A stretch of DNA of 64,000 nucleotides from Pseudoalteromonas rubra (GTDB taxonomy: Bacteria; Pseudomonadota; Gammaproteobacteria; Enterobacterales; Alteromonadaceae), in NCBI RefSeq assembly GCF_000238295.3, contig NZ_AHCD03000020.1, forward strand, positions 248,001-312,000. The letters are read 5' to 3'. A program made the translations under genes and the position numbers. Shown here piece after piece: positions 25,687 to 35,143 of the stretch. The notes under the pieces are model-generated. The model saw nothing but the letters and a program-made list of their open reading frames with translations. It did not search any database and was not told the origin of the DNA. Numbering within the stretch: position 1 is the first letter of the stretch; the number at the start of each line of letters is the position of its first letter.

Positions 25687-26943
25687 ATGAACACAGTACT
25701 ACGCGCATTAATGGCGACAGGTTTGATGGTGGTGTCTTCACAGTCACTGGCCGCTGCATTTCAGTTGGCGGAACAGAACGTTTCTGGATTAGGTCGTGCT
25801 TACGCCGGTGAAGCAAGCGCTGCAGATGATGCATCCGTTGTTGCACGCAACCCGGCATTAATGAGTCAGTTTCAAGGGATCCAGGTGAGTGCTGCGGCCA
25901 TGTATGTAGAACCGGATGTAAGCTTGCAAGGCATATCAACCAATAATGGTTTGCCGGCGAACTTGCTTGATGATGACAGCATTGCCCCCAGTGCCGTGGT
26001 ACCAGCCGTGTTCATGACAGCACGCCTCAATGACCAGTGGTCTGTTGGTGCAGGTATGTACTCCCAATTTGGCTTGGCCACTGAGTTTGATAAGGATTAC
26101 GCTGCGGGTCAGTTAGCAGGTGATACTGAAATTGTGACCATCAATACCGGTGTCTCTGTGGCCTATGAAATTGATCCACAATGGACACTGGCATTGGGTC
26201 TGAACCATGTCTATGCCGATGCCAAAGTGATCCGTCATTTGGGTGCTAACCCTCTACAAGCGCCTGCCAGCACAGAGGTGGTTAATCTGGAAGGTGATGA
26301 CAGTGGTTATGGCTGGAACCTGGGTTTGAGTTATCAGATTGATGAAGACAATCGGCTTGGTTTTCACTACCGCAGTGAAACGGACATTACCTTTGATGGC
26401 CATTTCAGCAACCAGTTGCCAGCATCATTTGGCGGTACCAATGGCGTCGCGTTGCCTGGCACACTTGAGCTGACCTTACCTGCAATGGCCGAAATCTCAG
26501 GAACACATAAACTGACTGAACCAATGACTTTGCACTACAGTGTACTCTGGACGGGCTGGAATAGCTTCCAGGAGCTTGAAGCTCAGGTTGCGGGGAAGCC
26601 GGTATTCAATAAAAAGGAGCTGTTTGATAACTCATTACGCTTCTCTGTTGGGGGAGATTACCAGTGGAATGCCGTTTTGAAATTGCGCGCAGGTCTGGCG
26701 TATGACAGCTCGCCTGCCAATGAGTCACACATGTCTATCTCAATCCCAGATACTGACCGGACCTGGTACTCGCTTGGTGCAGAGTATCAGCTGAGTGAGA
26801 CTGCCAGTGTGGATTTTGGCTTGAGTATCCTGCGTGGTAAAACTCAGACCTTTGTTGAGAAAGACAGCCTGGGTAGCGAGTGGGGCTTTAAATCTAAAGG
26901 TCATGCCACGGTTGTGGGCATTCAGTACAACCATAGCTTCTAA
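25687..26943 (+). CDS. fadL: Long-chain fatty acid outer-membrane transporter, FadL family
   Basis: A 418-residue beta-barrel with a signal peptide (cleavage after SLAAA, about residue 23). The N-terminal AFQLAEQNVSGLGRAYAG and the ARNPALM motif (NPA) are typical of FadL. It moves exogenous long-chain fatty acids or other hydrophobic compounds across the outer membrane. ATG 25687 is preceded by TGAGG; a TTG at 25675 is not needed. The C-terminal residue is F, as in barrel proteins. A shared terminator separates it from convergent mutS. Confidence 0.93.
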   Translation: MNTVLRALMATGLMVVSSQSLAAAFQLAEQNVSGLGRAYAGEASAADDASVVARNPALMSQFQGIQVSAAAMYVEPDVSLQGISTNNGLPANLLDDDSIAPSAVVPAVFMTARLNDQWSVGAGMYSQFGLATEFDKDYAAGQLAGDTEIVTINTGVSVAYEIDPQWTLALGLNHVYADAKVIRHLGANPLQAPASTEVVNLEGDDSGYGWNLGLSYQIDEDNRLGFHYRSETDITFDGHFSNQLPASFGGTNGVALPGTLELTLPAMAEISGTHKLTEPMTLHYSVLWTGWNSFQELEAQVAGKPVFNKKELFDNSLRFSVGGDYQWNAVLKLRAGLAYDSSPANESHMSISIPDTDRTWYSLGAEYQLSETASVDFGLSILRGKTQTFVEKDSLGSEWGFKSKGHATVVGIQYNHSF

Positions 26944-26950
26944 CTTGAAT

Positions 26951-26982
26951 AGAAAAAAGCGGCTTGAGAGCCGCTTTTTTTT
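26951..26982. terminator. Bidirectional terminator between fadL and mutS
   Basis: AAAAAAGCGGCT, loop TGAG, AGCCGCTTTTTT: a strong stem with A-run and T-run on both sides, serving both convergent genes. Confidence 0.92.
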
Positions 26983-26984
26983 GC

Positions 26985-29570
26985 TTAAAGGAGTGCTTTT
27001 AACTGATAGAGCAGGTCGTGTGCTGCACGAGGCGAGAGCTCGTCCGGGTCAAGCTCTGCAAGCATTTGTTCGACTTCAGACGGTTCACTGACCAAAGGCA
27101 GAGTTTGCTGCATTTGGGAGGCCGGCACTGTCTGCGGGCTTTCGACCACACTCTGGTGTTGCTCCAGCAATGCCAGCTTGCGCTTTGCCATGGCCAATAC
27201 CGCTTTGGGTACTCCTGCGAGTCCGGCGACTTGTAAACCAAAGCTCTTGCTGGCGGCCCCTTCCATCACAGTATGTTTAAAGGCAATGGTATCATTGTGT
27301 TCAATGGCATCCAGATGCACATTGACCAGGCCTGATTGTTGCTCTGCCAGCTCGGTCAGTTCGAAGTAATGAGTGGCGAACAGGGTCTTGGCGGCAATTT
27401 TACCTGCCAGATAATCGGCAGTGGCATAAGCTAGCGACAAACCATCATAGGTACTGGTGCCTCGACCAATTTCGTCCATCAAGACTAGAGATTGGGCCGT
27501 CGCATTGTTGAGTATGGTGGCTGTTTCTGTCATTTCGACCATAAAGGTTGAGCGTCCGGAAGCCAGGTCGTCACTGGCACCAATCCGCGTAAAAATGCGA
27601 TCGACTTTGCCTATTTGCGCAGCACTGGCGGGCACATAACTACCAATGTGTGCCATCAGCACTATCAAAGCCGTTTGGCGCATATAGGTCGATTTACCGC
27701 CCATATTGGGACCCGTAATGATCAACATCTTGCGATCAGCATTGAGGTGAACCGGGTTAGCAATAAAAGGTTCTTTGCTGACCTGCTCAACCACCGGGTG
27801 ACGACCCGCTTCAATGTGGATCTCATCGCCATTACTCAGCTCAGGTTGACAGTAATCCAGCGTTTGTGCGCGTTCTGCCAGCGTATTGAGTACGTCAAGA
27901 TCAGCCAGCGCCGCCGACATGGTTTGTAGTTGCTCGATGTAGGGCGCGATCAACGTGAAGAGCTCTTCGTACAGTTGTTTCTCGAGCGCCAGCGCCTTGC
28001 TTTGGCTACCCAGCACCTTGTCTTCATGCTCTTTGAGTTCAGGAATGATATAGCGCTCATTGTTTTTCAGCGTCTGGCGGCGAATATATTCGGGCGGTGC
28101 CAGGTGTGAGTTAGCTTTGCTGATCTCAATATAAAAACCATGCACTTTGTTGTAGCCAATTTTGAGTGTGCTGATCCCGGTGCGCTCACGCTCACGTTCT
28201 TCCAGTTGGTCCAGCACATCAGTTGCGCCCTCACTGAGGGCTCGCCATTCATCCAGCTCTGCGTTGTAACCCGGTGCAATGACGCCGCCGTCGCGGATCA
28301 GCACTGGCGGATTATCAATGATGGCGCGTTCCAGTAAATCCTGGAGTTTTGGCAAAGTCGGAGACTGTGCGCGGATCTGCTGTAACCTCGGATCGCTGCT
28401 TTCTCCCAAAAGTTGATGCAATGGGGGAAGTGCCTGCAATGCATTGCGCAGTCGCGTCAAATCTCTGGGTCGGGCATTACATAACGCCAGGCGTGCGACC
28501 ACACGTTCAATATCGCCGATCTGGCGCAGACCGTCATAGACCTCAATATTGAGCTGTGACTCAATTAAGCTGGCAATGGCATTGAGCCGTGCGTTGAGCT
28601 CATCACGGTTGCGCACTGGTGTGTGAATACGACGTTTTAGTAATCGAGAGCCCATTGGTGTGGCGGTTTTATCCAGCACTTGTGCCAGGGTGTTTTCGAT
28701 ACTGCCAGACAGATTCACGGTCAGTTCAAGGTTTTTACGGGTGGCTGCATCCAGAATGACGGCGTGTTCGTTTTTTTCCAGAGTAATGGCACGGATATGA
28801 GGCAGTGCGGTGCGCTGCGTGTCTTTTACGTATTGCATGACACAGCCCGCAGCGATTAATCCTGCCCTGGCGTCTGCGACGCCAAACCCTATCAGGTCTT
28901 GTGTGCCAAATTGCTGGCAAAGCAAATGAGTAGCCGTATCCAGATCAAACTCCCAATCCGGGCGTCGTCTGGCGCCTTTTACTTGCTCGAGTACCAGCAA
29001 GTTACTGAATGACTCGGGGTAGAGCAGCTCTGCCGGCTGCAATCTTTGCAGTGTTGATGTGAGTGCTTCATCAGTGGCTAACTCGACGATGTTAAAGCGC
29101 CCCGAGTTAATGTCTAAATAGGCGACGCCATAGTGTTGCTTTTCCTGCCATAAGGCGGCGAGTAGGTTGTCCTGACGCTCCTGTAACAGCGCTTCATCAG
29201 TCACTGTACCTGGTGTGACGATGCGTACGACTTTACGTTCAACGGGTCCTTTACTGGTGGCCGGATCGCCGACCTGCTCACAGATAGCAACGGACTCGCC
29301 CATCTGAACCAGGCGGGCCAGGTAATTCTCAACTGCGTGATAAGGGACACCTGCCATTGGAATTGGCGCACCGCCAGCCTTACCCCGGTGCGTCTGTGAA
29401 ATATCCAGTAACTGCGCAGCGCGAATGGCGTCATCAAAGAACAACTCATAGAAATCACCCATACGATAAAACAGCAGAATATCAGGGTGTTGTGCTTTGA
29501 TCCTAAGATACTGCTGCATCATAGGGGTTTGTTGTTTTATAGTATGTTCGGAATAAAGATCTAACGACAT
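26985..29570 (-). CDS. mutS: DNA mismatch repair protein MutS
   Basis: An 861-residue mismatch sensor ATPase. The N-terminal mismatch-binding motif GDFYELFFDDA, the Walker A GPNMGGKSTYMRQ, Walker B VLMDEIGRGTSTYDG and the dimerisation tail are all present; length and start (MSLDLYSEHTIKQQTPMMQQYL) fit the family. It is divergent from pncC with only 24 bp between the start codons, so each promoter must overlap the other gene. Confidence 0.98.
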   Translation of the reverse strand: MSLDLYSEHTIKQQTPMMQQYLRIKAQHPDILLFYRMGDFYELFFDDAIRAAQLLDISQTHRGKAGGAPIPMAGVPYHAVENYLARLVQMGESVAICEQVGDPATSKGPVERKVVRIVTPGTVTDEALLQERQDNLLAALWQEKQHYGVAYLDINSGRFNIVELATDEALTSTLQRLQPAELLYPESFSNLLVLEQVKGARRRPDWEFDLDTATHLLCQQFGTQDLIGFGVADARAGLIAAGCVMQYVKDTQRTALPHIRAITLEKNEHAVILDAATRKNLELTVNLSGSIENTLAQVLDKTATPMGSRLLKRRIHTPVRNRDELNARLNAIASLIESQLNIEVYDGLRQIGDIERVVARLALCNARPRDLTRLRNALQALPPLHQLLGESSDPRLQQIRAQSPTLPKLQDLLERAIIDNPPVLIRDGGVIAPGYNAELDEWRALSEGATDVLDQLEERERERTGISTLKIGYNKVHGFYIEISKANSHLAPPEYIRRQTLKNNERYIIPELKEHEDKVLGSQSKALALEKQLYEELFTLIAPYIEQLQTMSAALADLDVLNTLAERAQTLDYCQPELSNGDEIHIEAGRHPVVEQVSKEPFIANPVHLNADRKMLIITGPNMGGKSTYMRQTALIVLMAHIGSYVPASAAQIGKVDRIFTRIGASDDLASGRSTFMVEMTETATILNNATAQSLVLMDEIGRGTSTYDGLSLAYATADYLAGKIAAKTLFATHYFELTELAEQQSGLVNVHLDAIEHNDTIAFKHTVMEGAASKSFGLQVAGLAGVPKAVLAMAKRKLALLEQHQSVVESPQTVPASQMQQTLPLVSEPSEVEQMLAELDPDELSPRAAHDLLYQLKALL

Positions 29571-29594
29571 TACTTATACCTAAAGGAAATGAGT

Positions 29595-30086
29595 ATGGAG
29601 CTTCATACTGAGATAGCCAGCCTGGCGGCACAATTGGGGGCTATTCTAACCAATAACGGGCAGACAATCACTACCGCAGAATCATGTACTGGGGGTGGGA
29701 TCAGCTATGCGCTGACCGATACGCCCGGGTCATCGGCGTATATTGAACGTTGCTTTGTCACATATAGCAATGAGGCCAAATCCCAGTTGTTGGGGGTGAC
29801 GCCAAACACACTGGCTGAGTTTGGTGCGGTTAGCCAGCAAACGGTTCAAGAAATGGTGCAAGGGGCGGCGAATGCTGCCCGGGCGGACGTGGCCATTGCG
29901 GTATCTGGCATTGCCGGGCCTGGTGGCGGATCATTGGAGAAGCCGGTGGGTACTGTATGGTTTGGCTTCTATTTACAGGATAAAGTACTGTGTGAAGTCT
30001 GTCACTTTACCGGAACACGAGCTGAAGTTAGAGTGCAAGCTATTGAATTTTCAATTAGAAAAATAATTTCTCTGCTAAATGGTTAA
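29595..30086 (+). CDS. pncC: Nicotinamide-nucleotide amidohydrolase (CinA C-terminal domain)
   Basis: A 163-residue stand-alone PncC that deamidates NMN to nicotinic acid mononucleotide in NAD recycling. Motifs: TTAESCTGGGISYALT, the YSNEAK segment and SGIAGPGGG. Start at ATG 29595, since AAAGGA lies 8 bases upstream; ATG 29589 would sit on the ribosome binding site. It precedes recA, the usual gammaproteobacterial order, but recA has its own SOS promoter. Confidence 0.95.
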   Translation: MELHTEIASLAAQLGAILTNNGQTITTAESCTGGGISYALTDTPGSSAYIERCFVTYSNEAKSQLLGVTPNTLAEFGAVSQQTVQEMVQGAANAARADVAIAVSGIAGPGGGSLEKPVGTVWFGFYLQDKVLCEVCHFTGTRAEVRVQAIEFSIRKIISLLNG

Positions 30087-30093
30087 ATTAAGC

Positions 30094-30121
30094 TTGATAC
30101 TGTAATTTCATACAGTATACT
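30094..30121 (+). promoter_or_regulatory. recA promoter with LexA (SOS) box in the spacer
   Basis: TTGATA (30094-30099) and TATACT (30116-30121), 16-base spacer, a strong sigma-70 promoter. The spacer carries CTGTAATTTCATACAG (30100-30115), which fits CTG-N10-CAG and the gammaproteobacterial SOS consensus. LexA bound here would block RNA polymerase. Confidence 0.92.
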
Positions 30122-30151
30122 TGTCGTCAATACGCTAGATTGGAGAAGCAA

Positions 30152-31204
30152 ATGAACGATAACAAACAAAAAGCGCTCGACGCTGCATTGTCTCAAATTG
30201 AGAGACAATTTGGTAAAGGCTCTATCATGAAGCTGGGCGATAGCCAGGCATTGGATATTGAAGCCGTTTCTACAGGCTCATTGGGGCTGGATATTGCTTT
30301 GGGTATCGGTGGCTTGCCAACTGGTCGTATTGTCGAAATTTATGGGCCTGAATCATCGGGTAAAACAACCCTGACGTTGCAAGCCATTGCAGAAGCGCAA
30401 AAGCAAGGTAAAACGTGTGCCTTTGTGGATGCAGAGCATGCCTTAGACCCAGTTTATGCAGAAAAGCTGGGTGTGAACGTCAATGACCTTTTGGTCTCTC
30501 AGCCAGACACGGGTGAGCAGGCGTTAGAGATCTGTGACATGCTGGTGCGTTCAGGCGCTGTAGACGTGGTAGTCGTTGACTCCGTAGCAGCACTGACACC
30601 GAAAGCAGAAATTGAAGGTGAGATGGGTGATACCCACGTTGGTTTGCAGGCAAGATTGATGTCTCAGGCACTGCGTAAGCTGACAGCCAACATTAAGCGT
30701 TCAAACACGCTGTGTATTTTCATTAACCAGATCCGTATGAAAATTGGTGTGATGTTCGGTAACCCGGAAACCACAACGGGTGGTAACGCGCTTAAGTTCT
30801 ACGCGTCAGTACGTTTGGATATTCGTCGTATTGGCTCTGTTAAAGAAGGCGATGAGGTTATCGGTAACGAAACCCGCGTAAAGGTTGTTAAGAACAAAGT
30901 TGCGCCGCCATTTAAGCAAGCTGAATTTATCATCATGTATGGTGAAGGTACGTCGAAGCAGGGCGAACTTATTGACCTGGGCGTGAAACACAAACTGGTT
31001 GATAAAGCCGGTGCTTGGTTTAGCTACAATGGCAATAAGATTGGCCAGGGTAAAGCAAACTCAATTAAGTTCCTGAAAGAAAACACCGCCATTGCTGATG
31101 AGATTGAAGGCAAGCTGCGTGAAATGCTATTACTTCAGGCAACCATCAAGCCTGAAGAAGGCGAAGATCAAGGTCTGGCAGACGTAAAAGACCTGGAACT
31201 ATAA
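30152..31204 (+). CDS. recA: Recombinase RecA
   Basis: A 350-residue recombinase and LexA coprotease. Walker A GPESSGKTT, the L1 loop region and the L2 loop GVMFGNPETTTGGNALKFY are intact, followed by an acidic C-terminus (EEGEDQGLADVKDLEL). Start at ATG 30152 with GGAGAAG upstream. Under SOS control. recX, which often follows recA, is absent; instead about 1 kb without a gene follows. Confidence 0.99.
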   Translation: MNDNKQKALDAALSQIERQFGKGSIMKLGDSQALDIEAVSTGSLGLDIALGIGGLPTGRIVEIYGPESSGKTTLTLQAIAEAQKQGKTCAFVDAEHALDPVYAEKLGVNVNDLLVSQPDTGEQALEICDMLVRSGAVDVVVVDSVAALTPKAEIEGEMGDTHVGLQARLMSQALRKLTANIKRSNTLCIFINQIRMKIGVMFGNPETTTGGNALKFYASVRLDIRRIGSVKEGDEVIGNETRVKVVKNKVAPPFKQAEFIIMYGEGTSKQGELIDLGVKHKLVDKAGAWFSYNGNKIGQGKANSIKFLKENTAIADEIEGKLREMLLLQATIKPEEGEDQGLADVKDLEL

Positions 31205-31220
31205 CGACTACTAGCGTAGC

Positions 31221-31255
31221 GGAGCACTCAGCAGTTCATATGGGTGCTCCTTTTG
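31221..31255 (+). terminator. Terminator of recA
   Basis: GGAGCAC / GTGCTCC stem with a 16-base loop, then TTTTG, 17 bp after the recA stop codon. Confidence 0.7.
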
Positions 31256-31500
31256 TTTATGTGAAACATGACGCGTCTACCTAATTGACTGGCTATGGCA
31301 GCAGTCTTCCAGTATTAACTACTTTTTTATCGCTTTTAGAACTCACAACTGCGTTCAGACACATTATGCGTTGTTCTGAGCTCATCTCAATCAGTCTTCT
31401 GATCCTATTATCCATTTATACTAAGCGGCTATCAGCGCAGTACTTCTTTAGTGAAAGGTACGCTATTTTGTATGGTTGTGTTATTTAATACGCCATGCTT

Positions 31501-31727
31501 TTAATACCAATTTGCTTAATTACATAATCTATTTTGAGGCGAGGAAATAGGGCCGATAACACCGCTCCCGCGTCCCGCTATCGCTGAGGCGCCTACATCC
31601 TATAGGCGAGGCAAATATTTGTGAATCTGTGTCTAAGGTGTAAGGTTCTAAATAAGAAGTTTTTAACGCTGTTAGCGTCCAATTTGCTCCTTCAAATAGA
31701 CCAGGCAGTAAGTGAAATTGGTATAAG
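31501..31727. mobile_element. MITE-like non-coding element with terminal inverted repeats
   Basis: Perfect 10-bp ends ATACCAATTT (31504-31513) and AAATTGGTAT (31715-31724) enclose about 220 bp without an open frame; the flanking bases extend the match imperfectly. Inside is a small hairpin, CGCCTA / TAGGCG, near 31590-31610. Sequences with TTATACCAATT ends are, as I remember, common in intergenic regions of Pseudoalteromonas and relatives, consistent with a miniature inverted-repeat element; copy number cannot be judged from one window. Confidence 0.6.
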
Positions 31728-32180
31728 ACACCAGCTAAGCATAGATAGACTCCTCGCTGAAGTGGTGAATGTTGGTAACATGAATTAGAGCTACATGTTC
31801 AACATAGTGGCTGTCAGCTTTCCTTATCTGTTACCCCGAATTAAGAGAATGCCACTGATAATATTGTATAAATACATCGATACGTGCGTGATATCAGATG
31901 AAGAGTGGCCTGACAGATTGTGTACTTAGCTGGTTAAGGCTAAGCCAGTGAGAGGCTTCGGGGCGGAATTAGGCAGTAAGTGTGTCGAATCGATATGAGG
32001 TATCAAAATGGCTAAATATGGCCTCAGGTAGTCCCAAACCCTACGATGATAATTTGGGCTTAGCGGAGTAAGGTTTGTCCATATCAACCGCAGCTGTGTT
32101 TAGCTGGCTCATACAATAATTGGTGTAACGCTGCCAGATGAATAAAACGCACAATGACCGTTTTATCTTGTACTCACAAT
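31728..32180. other. Gene-free stretch, possibly decayed mobile DNA
   Basis: About 450 bp with stops in all frames and no convincing gene or RNA. A 12-mer, AGGCAGTAAGTG, occurs here at 31970-31981 and inside the neighbouring MITE-like element (31703-31714), which hints that part of this stretch derives from a related element. Otherwise I see nothing assignable. Confidence 0.4.
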
Positions 32181-32208
32181 AAAAAAGCCGCGTAAAACGC
32201 GGCTTTAA
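32181..32208 (-). terminator. Terminator of the large lipoprotein gene
   Basis: AAAGCCGCG / CGCGGCTTT stem with a short A-rich loop; the minus strand continues into TTTTTTATT. It lies 20 bp past the stop codon. Confidence 0.88.
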
Positions 32209-32226
32209 TTCAGTTTACTTTAGTGA

Positions 32227-34170
32227 TTAGTTACCACCGGTACCTGTTACAGGCTCGTCGGTGATAGTACACGTTACTGGGATATCAAGCGTTGCAGCTG
32301 TTGCGTTAGCAGCAATGTCTTGAGTAAACCAAGTGTTGTTGTTTGGATTTTTGAAGCGTACAGAGTAAGCTGTGTCGCCTTCTTCCAATGTTACGTCAAA
32401 CGCACCTGAAGGGTAGAATGTCTTAACGAAACGGTTTTCACGGAATAACTGAACAACAGTTGGTGTAGTAACTGGTGTTGCAGGAATATCAGCGTCAGCG
32501 TTGTTAGTACATACGAACTGCGGAGTCAGTGACTTTGTAATCTCTGTTGCTGCAGAAGTAGTCAGTTTCAACGTACCGTTGTTCAGGTCACATAGGTTAG
32601 CGAAAGTTACACCTGTCGCTTGACCATCCGCAGCACCGCCAACTACGTTGCCGTCACCGTCAACTGCGTTGTCCAGAATGTTTACGCCGTCTTTCATCAT
32701 CTTCAGTTTAACTTCAAATGATGGTGGATTTCTGAACGTACCTTTAGTCAGGTCAGAACGGTTGTATGCGCCGATAAGTAAGCGGTAGCTGTTCGCTTCA
32801 ACCAATACGTCAGCGTATTCTTGGCTTGGCTGGTCGTTTGCATCAACAATGTTGAAGTTAACACGACGGTTGTCACACTTCTCTGCGTCCAGGATATAAG
32901 TGAAGAAATCCAGGTTCCAGTAAGATAGGTGATCTACGTCAACAACAACATTGTGTGTTGCTGAGTTTTCATCAGCATCCGCTGAAACTACGCCGTAGCT
33001 TTCAAAAGACCATTCACCAACTTCTTCGTTGTAGCTCCACACTGGGAAGATATCGCCTACAGCGATTTGACGAGGCTCAGGGTTAGTTTTACATACGCCG
33101 TTCTCAAACAGACCATTGTCACCTTCCGCAGCCGCTGCAACAGTGCCTTCACCGTCGAATACTTGTGGACAAGGGTTGCTGGTCGCTTTGTCTACTTTCA
33201 TCGCAACCTGAATTGAGTTGCCTTCACCAAATTTTGAAACTTTGTTGCCCGCGTCATCAACCATTTCAATCGCAACGAAACCACCAGTTGAGAATGCACC
33301 GTCAATGTTAGTCGTTTCATTCTGAGCAACTGTCAGTGCCAGGCCACCAGGGAACGCATCGATAGCAGATTCTGCTGCTGCAACAGTATCAGTCTCATTA
33401 GCGTTACGCTGTGCTTCGTTGGCAAAGTAAGCCACAGTCAACGTAGGTGCTGAAGTCAGAGGTTGGTCATCTGCATCCAGGAATTGCGTACCGTTCTTAA
33501 CAGTTACAGATACGCCACCTGCAGCTTTGTTTTCATTCTTTGCAGCGTCCAAGTTCTTTTCAAGAGTCAGCGCGTCTGCACCTTCAATTGCTAAACCAGC
33601 TTCAGCGCTATAAGTAGCTGTTACACCGTCACCTGCAAGTTCACCAATAGCTGATGAAGTAGCAATGATTGGAACCGCGCCGTCTGCTTGCTCAAGTGTG
33701 CGAGGAGTCAGGCGTACTAGCTCAGCAACATCAGCGGCGTCCTGAGTAAGTTCAACAGTGCCTGAGTTTGACAAGAAGCCTTCTGCCGTTACAACGAAGT
33801 CGAAAGTAACACCAGCTTCTGGTACTTCAGCAACAGTAAAGCCGAAAGAGCTTGCTTGAGAAGAAGTATCACCTTCACCAAGTGCTGCACCAGCCGTATT
33901 CAAGATACCTGTTGAGCCATCTGGGAAAGAAATAGTTGCAGTTACAGTATCCGCCAGTGGGTTACCTTGCGTGTCAGCTACAACGACAGTGAATGAGCCA
34001 GCTTGTTTTTCAACAACCTGATCTGTTGGAGGAGTTACAACCTTTTGAGTTGGCTCCGGTGGCGGCTGGATATCAACGTTATTGTCATTGTCGCTAAAAC
34101 AGCCTGCTAAACTAACTGTAACGCCCAGTGCCAGGGCAAGTTTTGTTAGTTTGAATTGTTTGTTTCCCAT
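32227..34170 (-). CDS. Large secreted lipoprotein with Ig-like / carboxypeptidase-regulatory-like region
   Basis: A 647-residue protein. The signal peptide ends in lipobox VSLAGC (about residue 22-24), then a D/N- and P-rich linker leads to a domain pattern ADTQGNPLADTVTATISF that resembles bacterial Ig-like or carboxypeptidase-regulatory-like folds. The rest is beta-rich, Ala/Asp/Asn/Thr-heavy and has about seven cysteines, some perhaps paired. I do not recognise a named family; a surface adhesion or matrix role is only a guess. Codon choice is regular, as in well-expressed genes. Start at 34170 is fixed by AAGGA and the signal peptide. It has its own terminator and a 216-bp leader gap. Confidence 0.8.
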   Translation of the reverse strand: MGNKQFKLTKLALALGVTVSLAGCFSDNDNNVDIQPPPEPTQKVVTPPTDQVVEKQAGSFTVVVADTQGNPLADTVTATISFPDGSTGILNTAGAALGEGDTSSQASSFGFTVAEVPEAGVTFDFVVTAEGFLSNSGTVELTQDAADVAELVRLTPRTLEQADGAVPIIATSSAIGELAGDGVTATYSAEAGLAIEGADALTLEKNLDAAKNENKAAGGVSVTVKNGTQFLDADDQPLTSAPTLTVAYFANEAQRNANETDTVAAAESAIDAFPGGLALTVAQNETTNIDGAFSTGGFVAIEMVDDAGNKVSKFGEGNSIQVAMKVDKATSNPCPQVFDGEGTVAAAAEGDNGLFENGVCKTNPEPRQIAVGDIFPVWSYNEEVGEWSFESYGVVSADADENSATHNVVVDVDHLSYWNLDFFTYILDAEKCDNRRVNFNIVDANDQPSQEYADVLVEANSYRLLIGAYNRSDLTKGTFRNPPSFEVKLKMMKDGVNILDNAVDGDGNVVGGAADGQATGVTFANLCDLNNGTLKLTTSAATEITKSLTPQFVCTNNADADIPATPVTTPTVVQLFRENRFVKTFYPSGAFDVTLEEGDTAYSVRFKNPNNNTWFTQDIAANATAATLDIPVTCTITDEPVTGTGGN

Positions 34171-34338
34171 GATTTTTACCTTTTCCTTTAAATCCAAGTA
34201 AACTGAGAGTAGTCACTAATGCTGTGCAGATGTAAGAGAGCCTTGCCCCGCGCGCAAATTAGTGTTTAGAGGATAAGCCCACATTAATTTTTCGTCAAGT
34301 GAACTGCTCGATCTTTATCCAAAATTTCACATAAAATA

Positions 34339-34366
34339 ATAACCTACTGATGTACATTTAGGTTAT
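34339..34366. promoter_or_regulatory. Palindrome between the Crp-like gene and the lipoprotein gene
   Basis: ATAACCTA, 12 bases, TAGGTTAT: perfect 8-bp arms. It lies 48 bp past the Crp-like stop codon and about 170 bp before the lipoprotein start. It could be a regulator operator or a weak terminator; on the minus strand it is followed by TATTTTATG. Confidence 0.4.
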
Positions 34367-34413
34367 CGTGCTACTTCTGTTAATAATCCTATGTCCAGAA
34401 GAATTATAAATAA

Positions 34414-35070
34414 TTAAATTTGTGCAAATGCGTCGATAAATGCCTGTAATTTAGCCATGTCTACGGGCTTTAGCCCCTCAGATGTTCTCACTATTAACCC
34501 TTTCTCAACAAGTTCACTAACGACTCGGCGATAAGCCCGCTCCGTGGTTGCAAAACGCTCGGCTTCCGCACTGACGGTAGAGTATGCGCGCAGTAATGCT
34601 GGGTGGTTGTTCTCGGCTCTGAGCAAGCAATCTTTGGCGATATTATAGCTTAATGGCAGCAATAGCTTGTCGAGGTTTATTTTTTGGTTTTCTGTAAACT
34701 TTGCCGCAATCGTTTGCGCCGTGTATAAGCTCAATTCGGGTTGCGCCAGCAAAAGCTGTCGCCAATGCTTTAGCTCGATCAAGTTATACTGGACGTCATT
34801 AAGACAGGTAACCGTGTAAATACATGGCTGATTGTTCAAAGCTTCAATTTCACCTATTAAGGTGTTGTTGCAGTCTAGCTGGCCTAATAGCAGGCGACGA
34901 CCATTACCGACATCGTAACTAAATGACACCGTACCACTTCTCACCAAGATCAGCTTTGTGAGTGGTTCATCCTGATGAATGAGCACTTCTTTTTTTGTGT
35001 GCTGAAAACTATTACCAGCGAAGCTGAGCAGTTGTTCCACCAAGGTGGTTGAAAAATGATATTGAAACAT
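34414..35070 (-). CDS. Crp/Fnr-family transcriptional regulator (YeiL-like)
   Basis: A 218-residue protein with an N-terminal cyclic-nucleotide-binding-like beta roll (about 20-120, with VRSGTVSFSYD and GEIEALNNQPCIYTV), a dimerisation helix and a C-terminal winged helix (TERAYRRVVSELVEKGLIV). The usual cAMP-contacting residues are not evident, so its ligand is unknown; it may not bind cAMP. Overall it resembles YeiL-type regulators. It could control the adjacent lipoprotein gene or itself. Confidence 0.8.
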   Translation of the reverse strand: MFQYHFSTTLVEQLLSFAGNSFQHTKKEVLIHQDEPLTKLILVRSGTVSFSYDVGNGRRLLLGQLDCNNTLIGEIEALNNQPCIYTVTCLNDVQYNLIELKHWRQLLLAQPELSLYTAQTIAAKFTENQKINLDKLLLPLSYNIAKDCLLRAENNHPALLRAYSTVSAEAERFATTERAYRRVVSELVEKGLIVRTSEGLKPVDMAKLQAFIDAFAQI

Positions 35071-35143
35071 CTGGATGGCTCTTCGGACAATTGTCCTATT
35101 TATTAATTTGTTATGAAGATAGCATGCGTGTCATCGGTTTCAT

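Noticed and set aside
31285..31488. 67-codon frame after recA
   Set aside because: Weak start, no family resemblance, no conserved-looking composition; treated as non-coding.
32040..32115. Short minus-strand peptide frame of about 23 codons in the gene-free region
   Set aside because: Too short, no ribosome binding site and no recognisable sequence.
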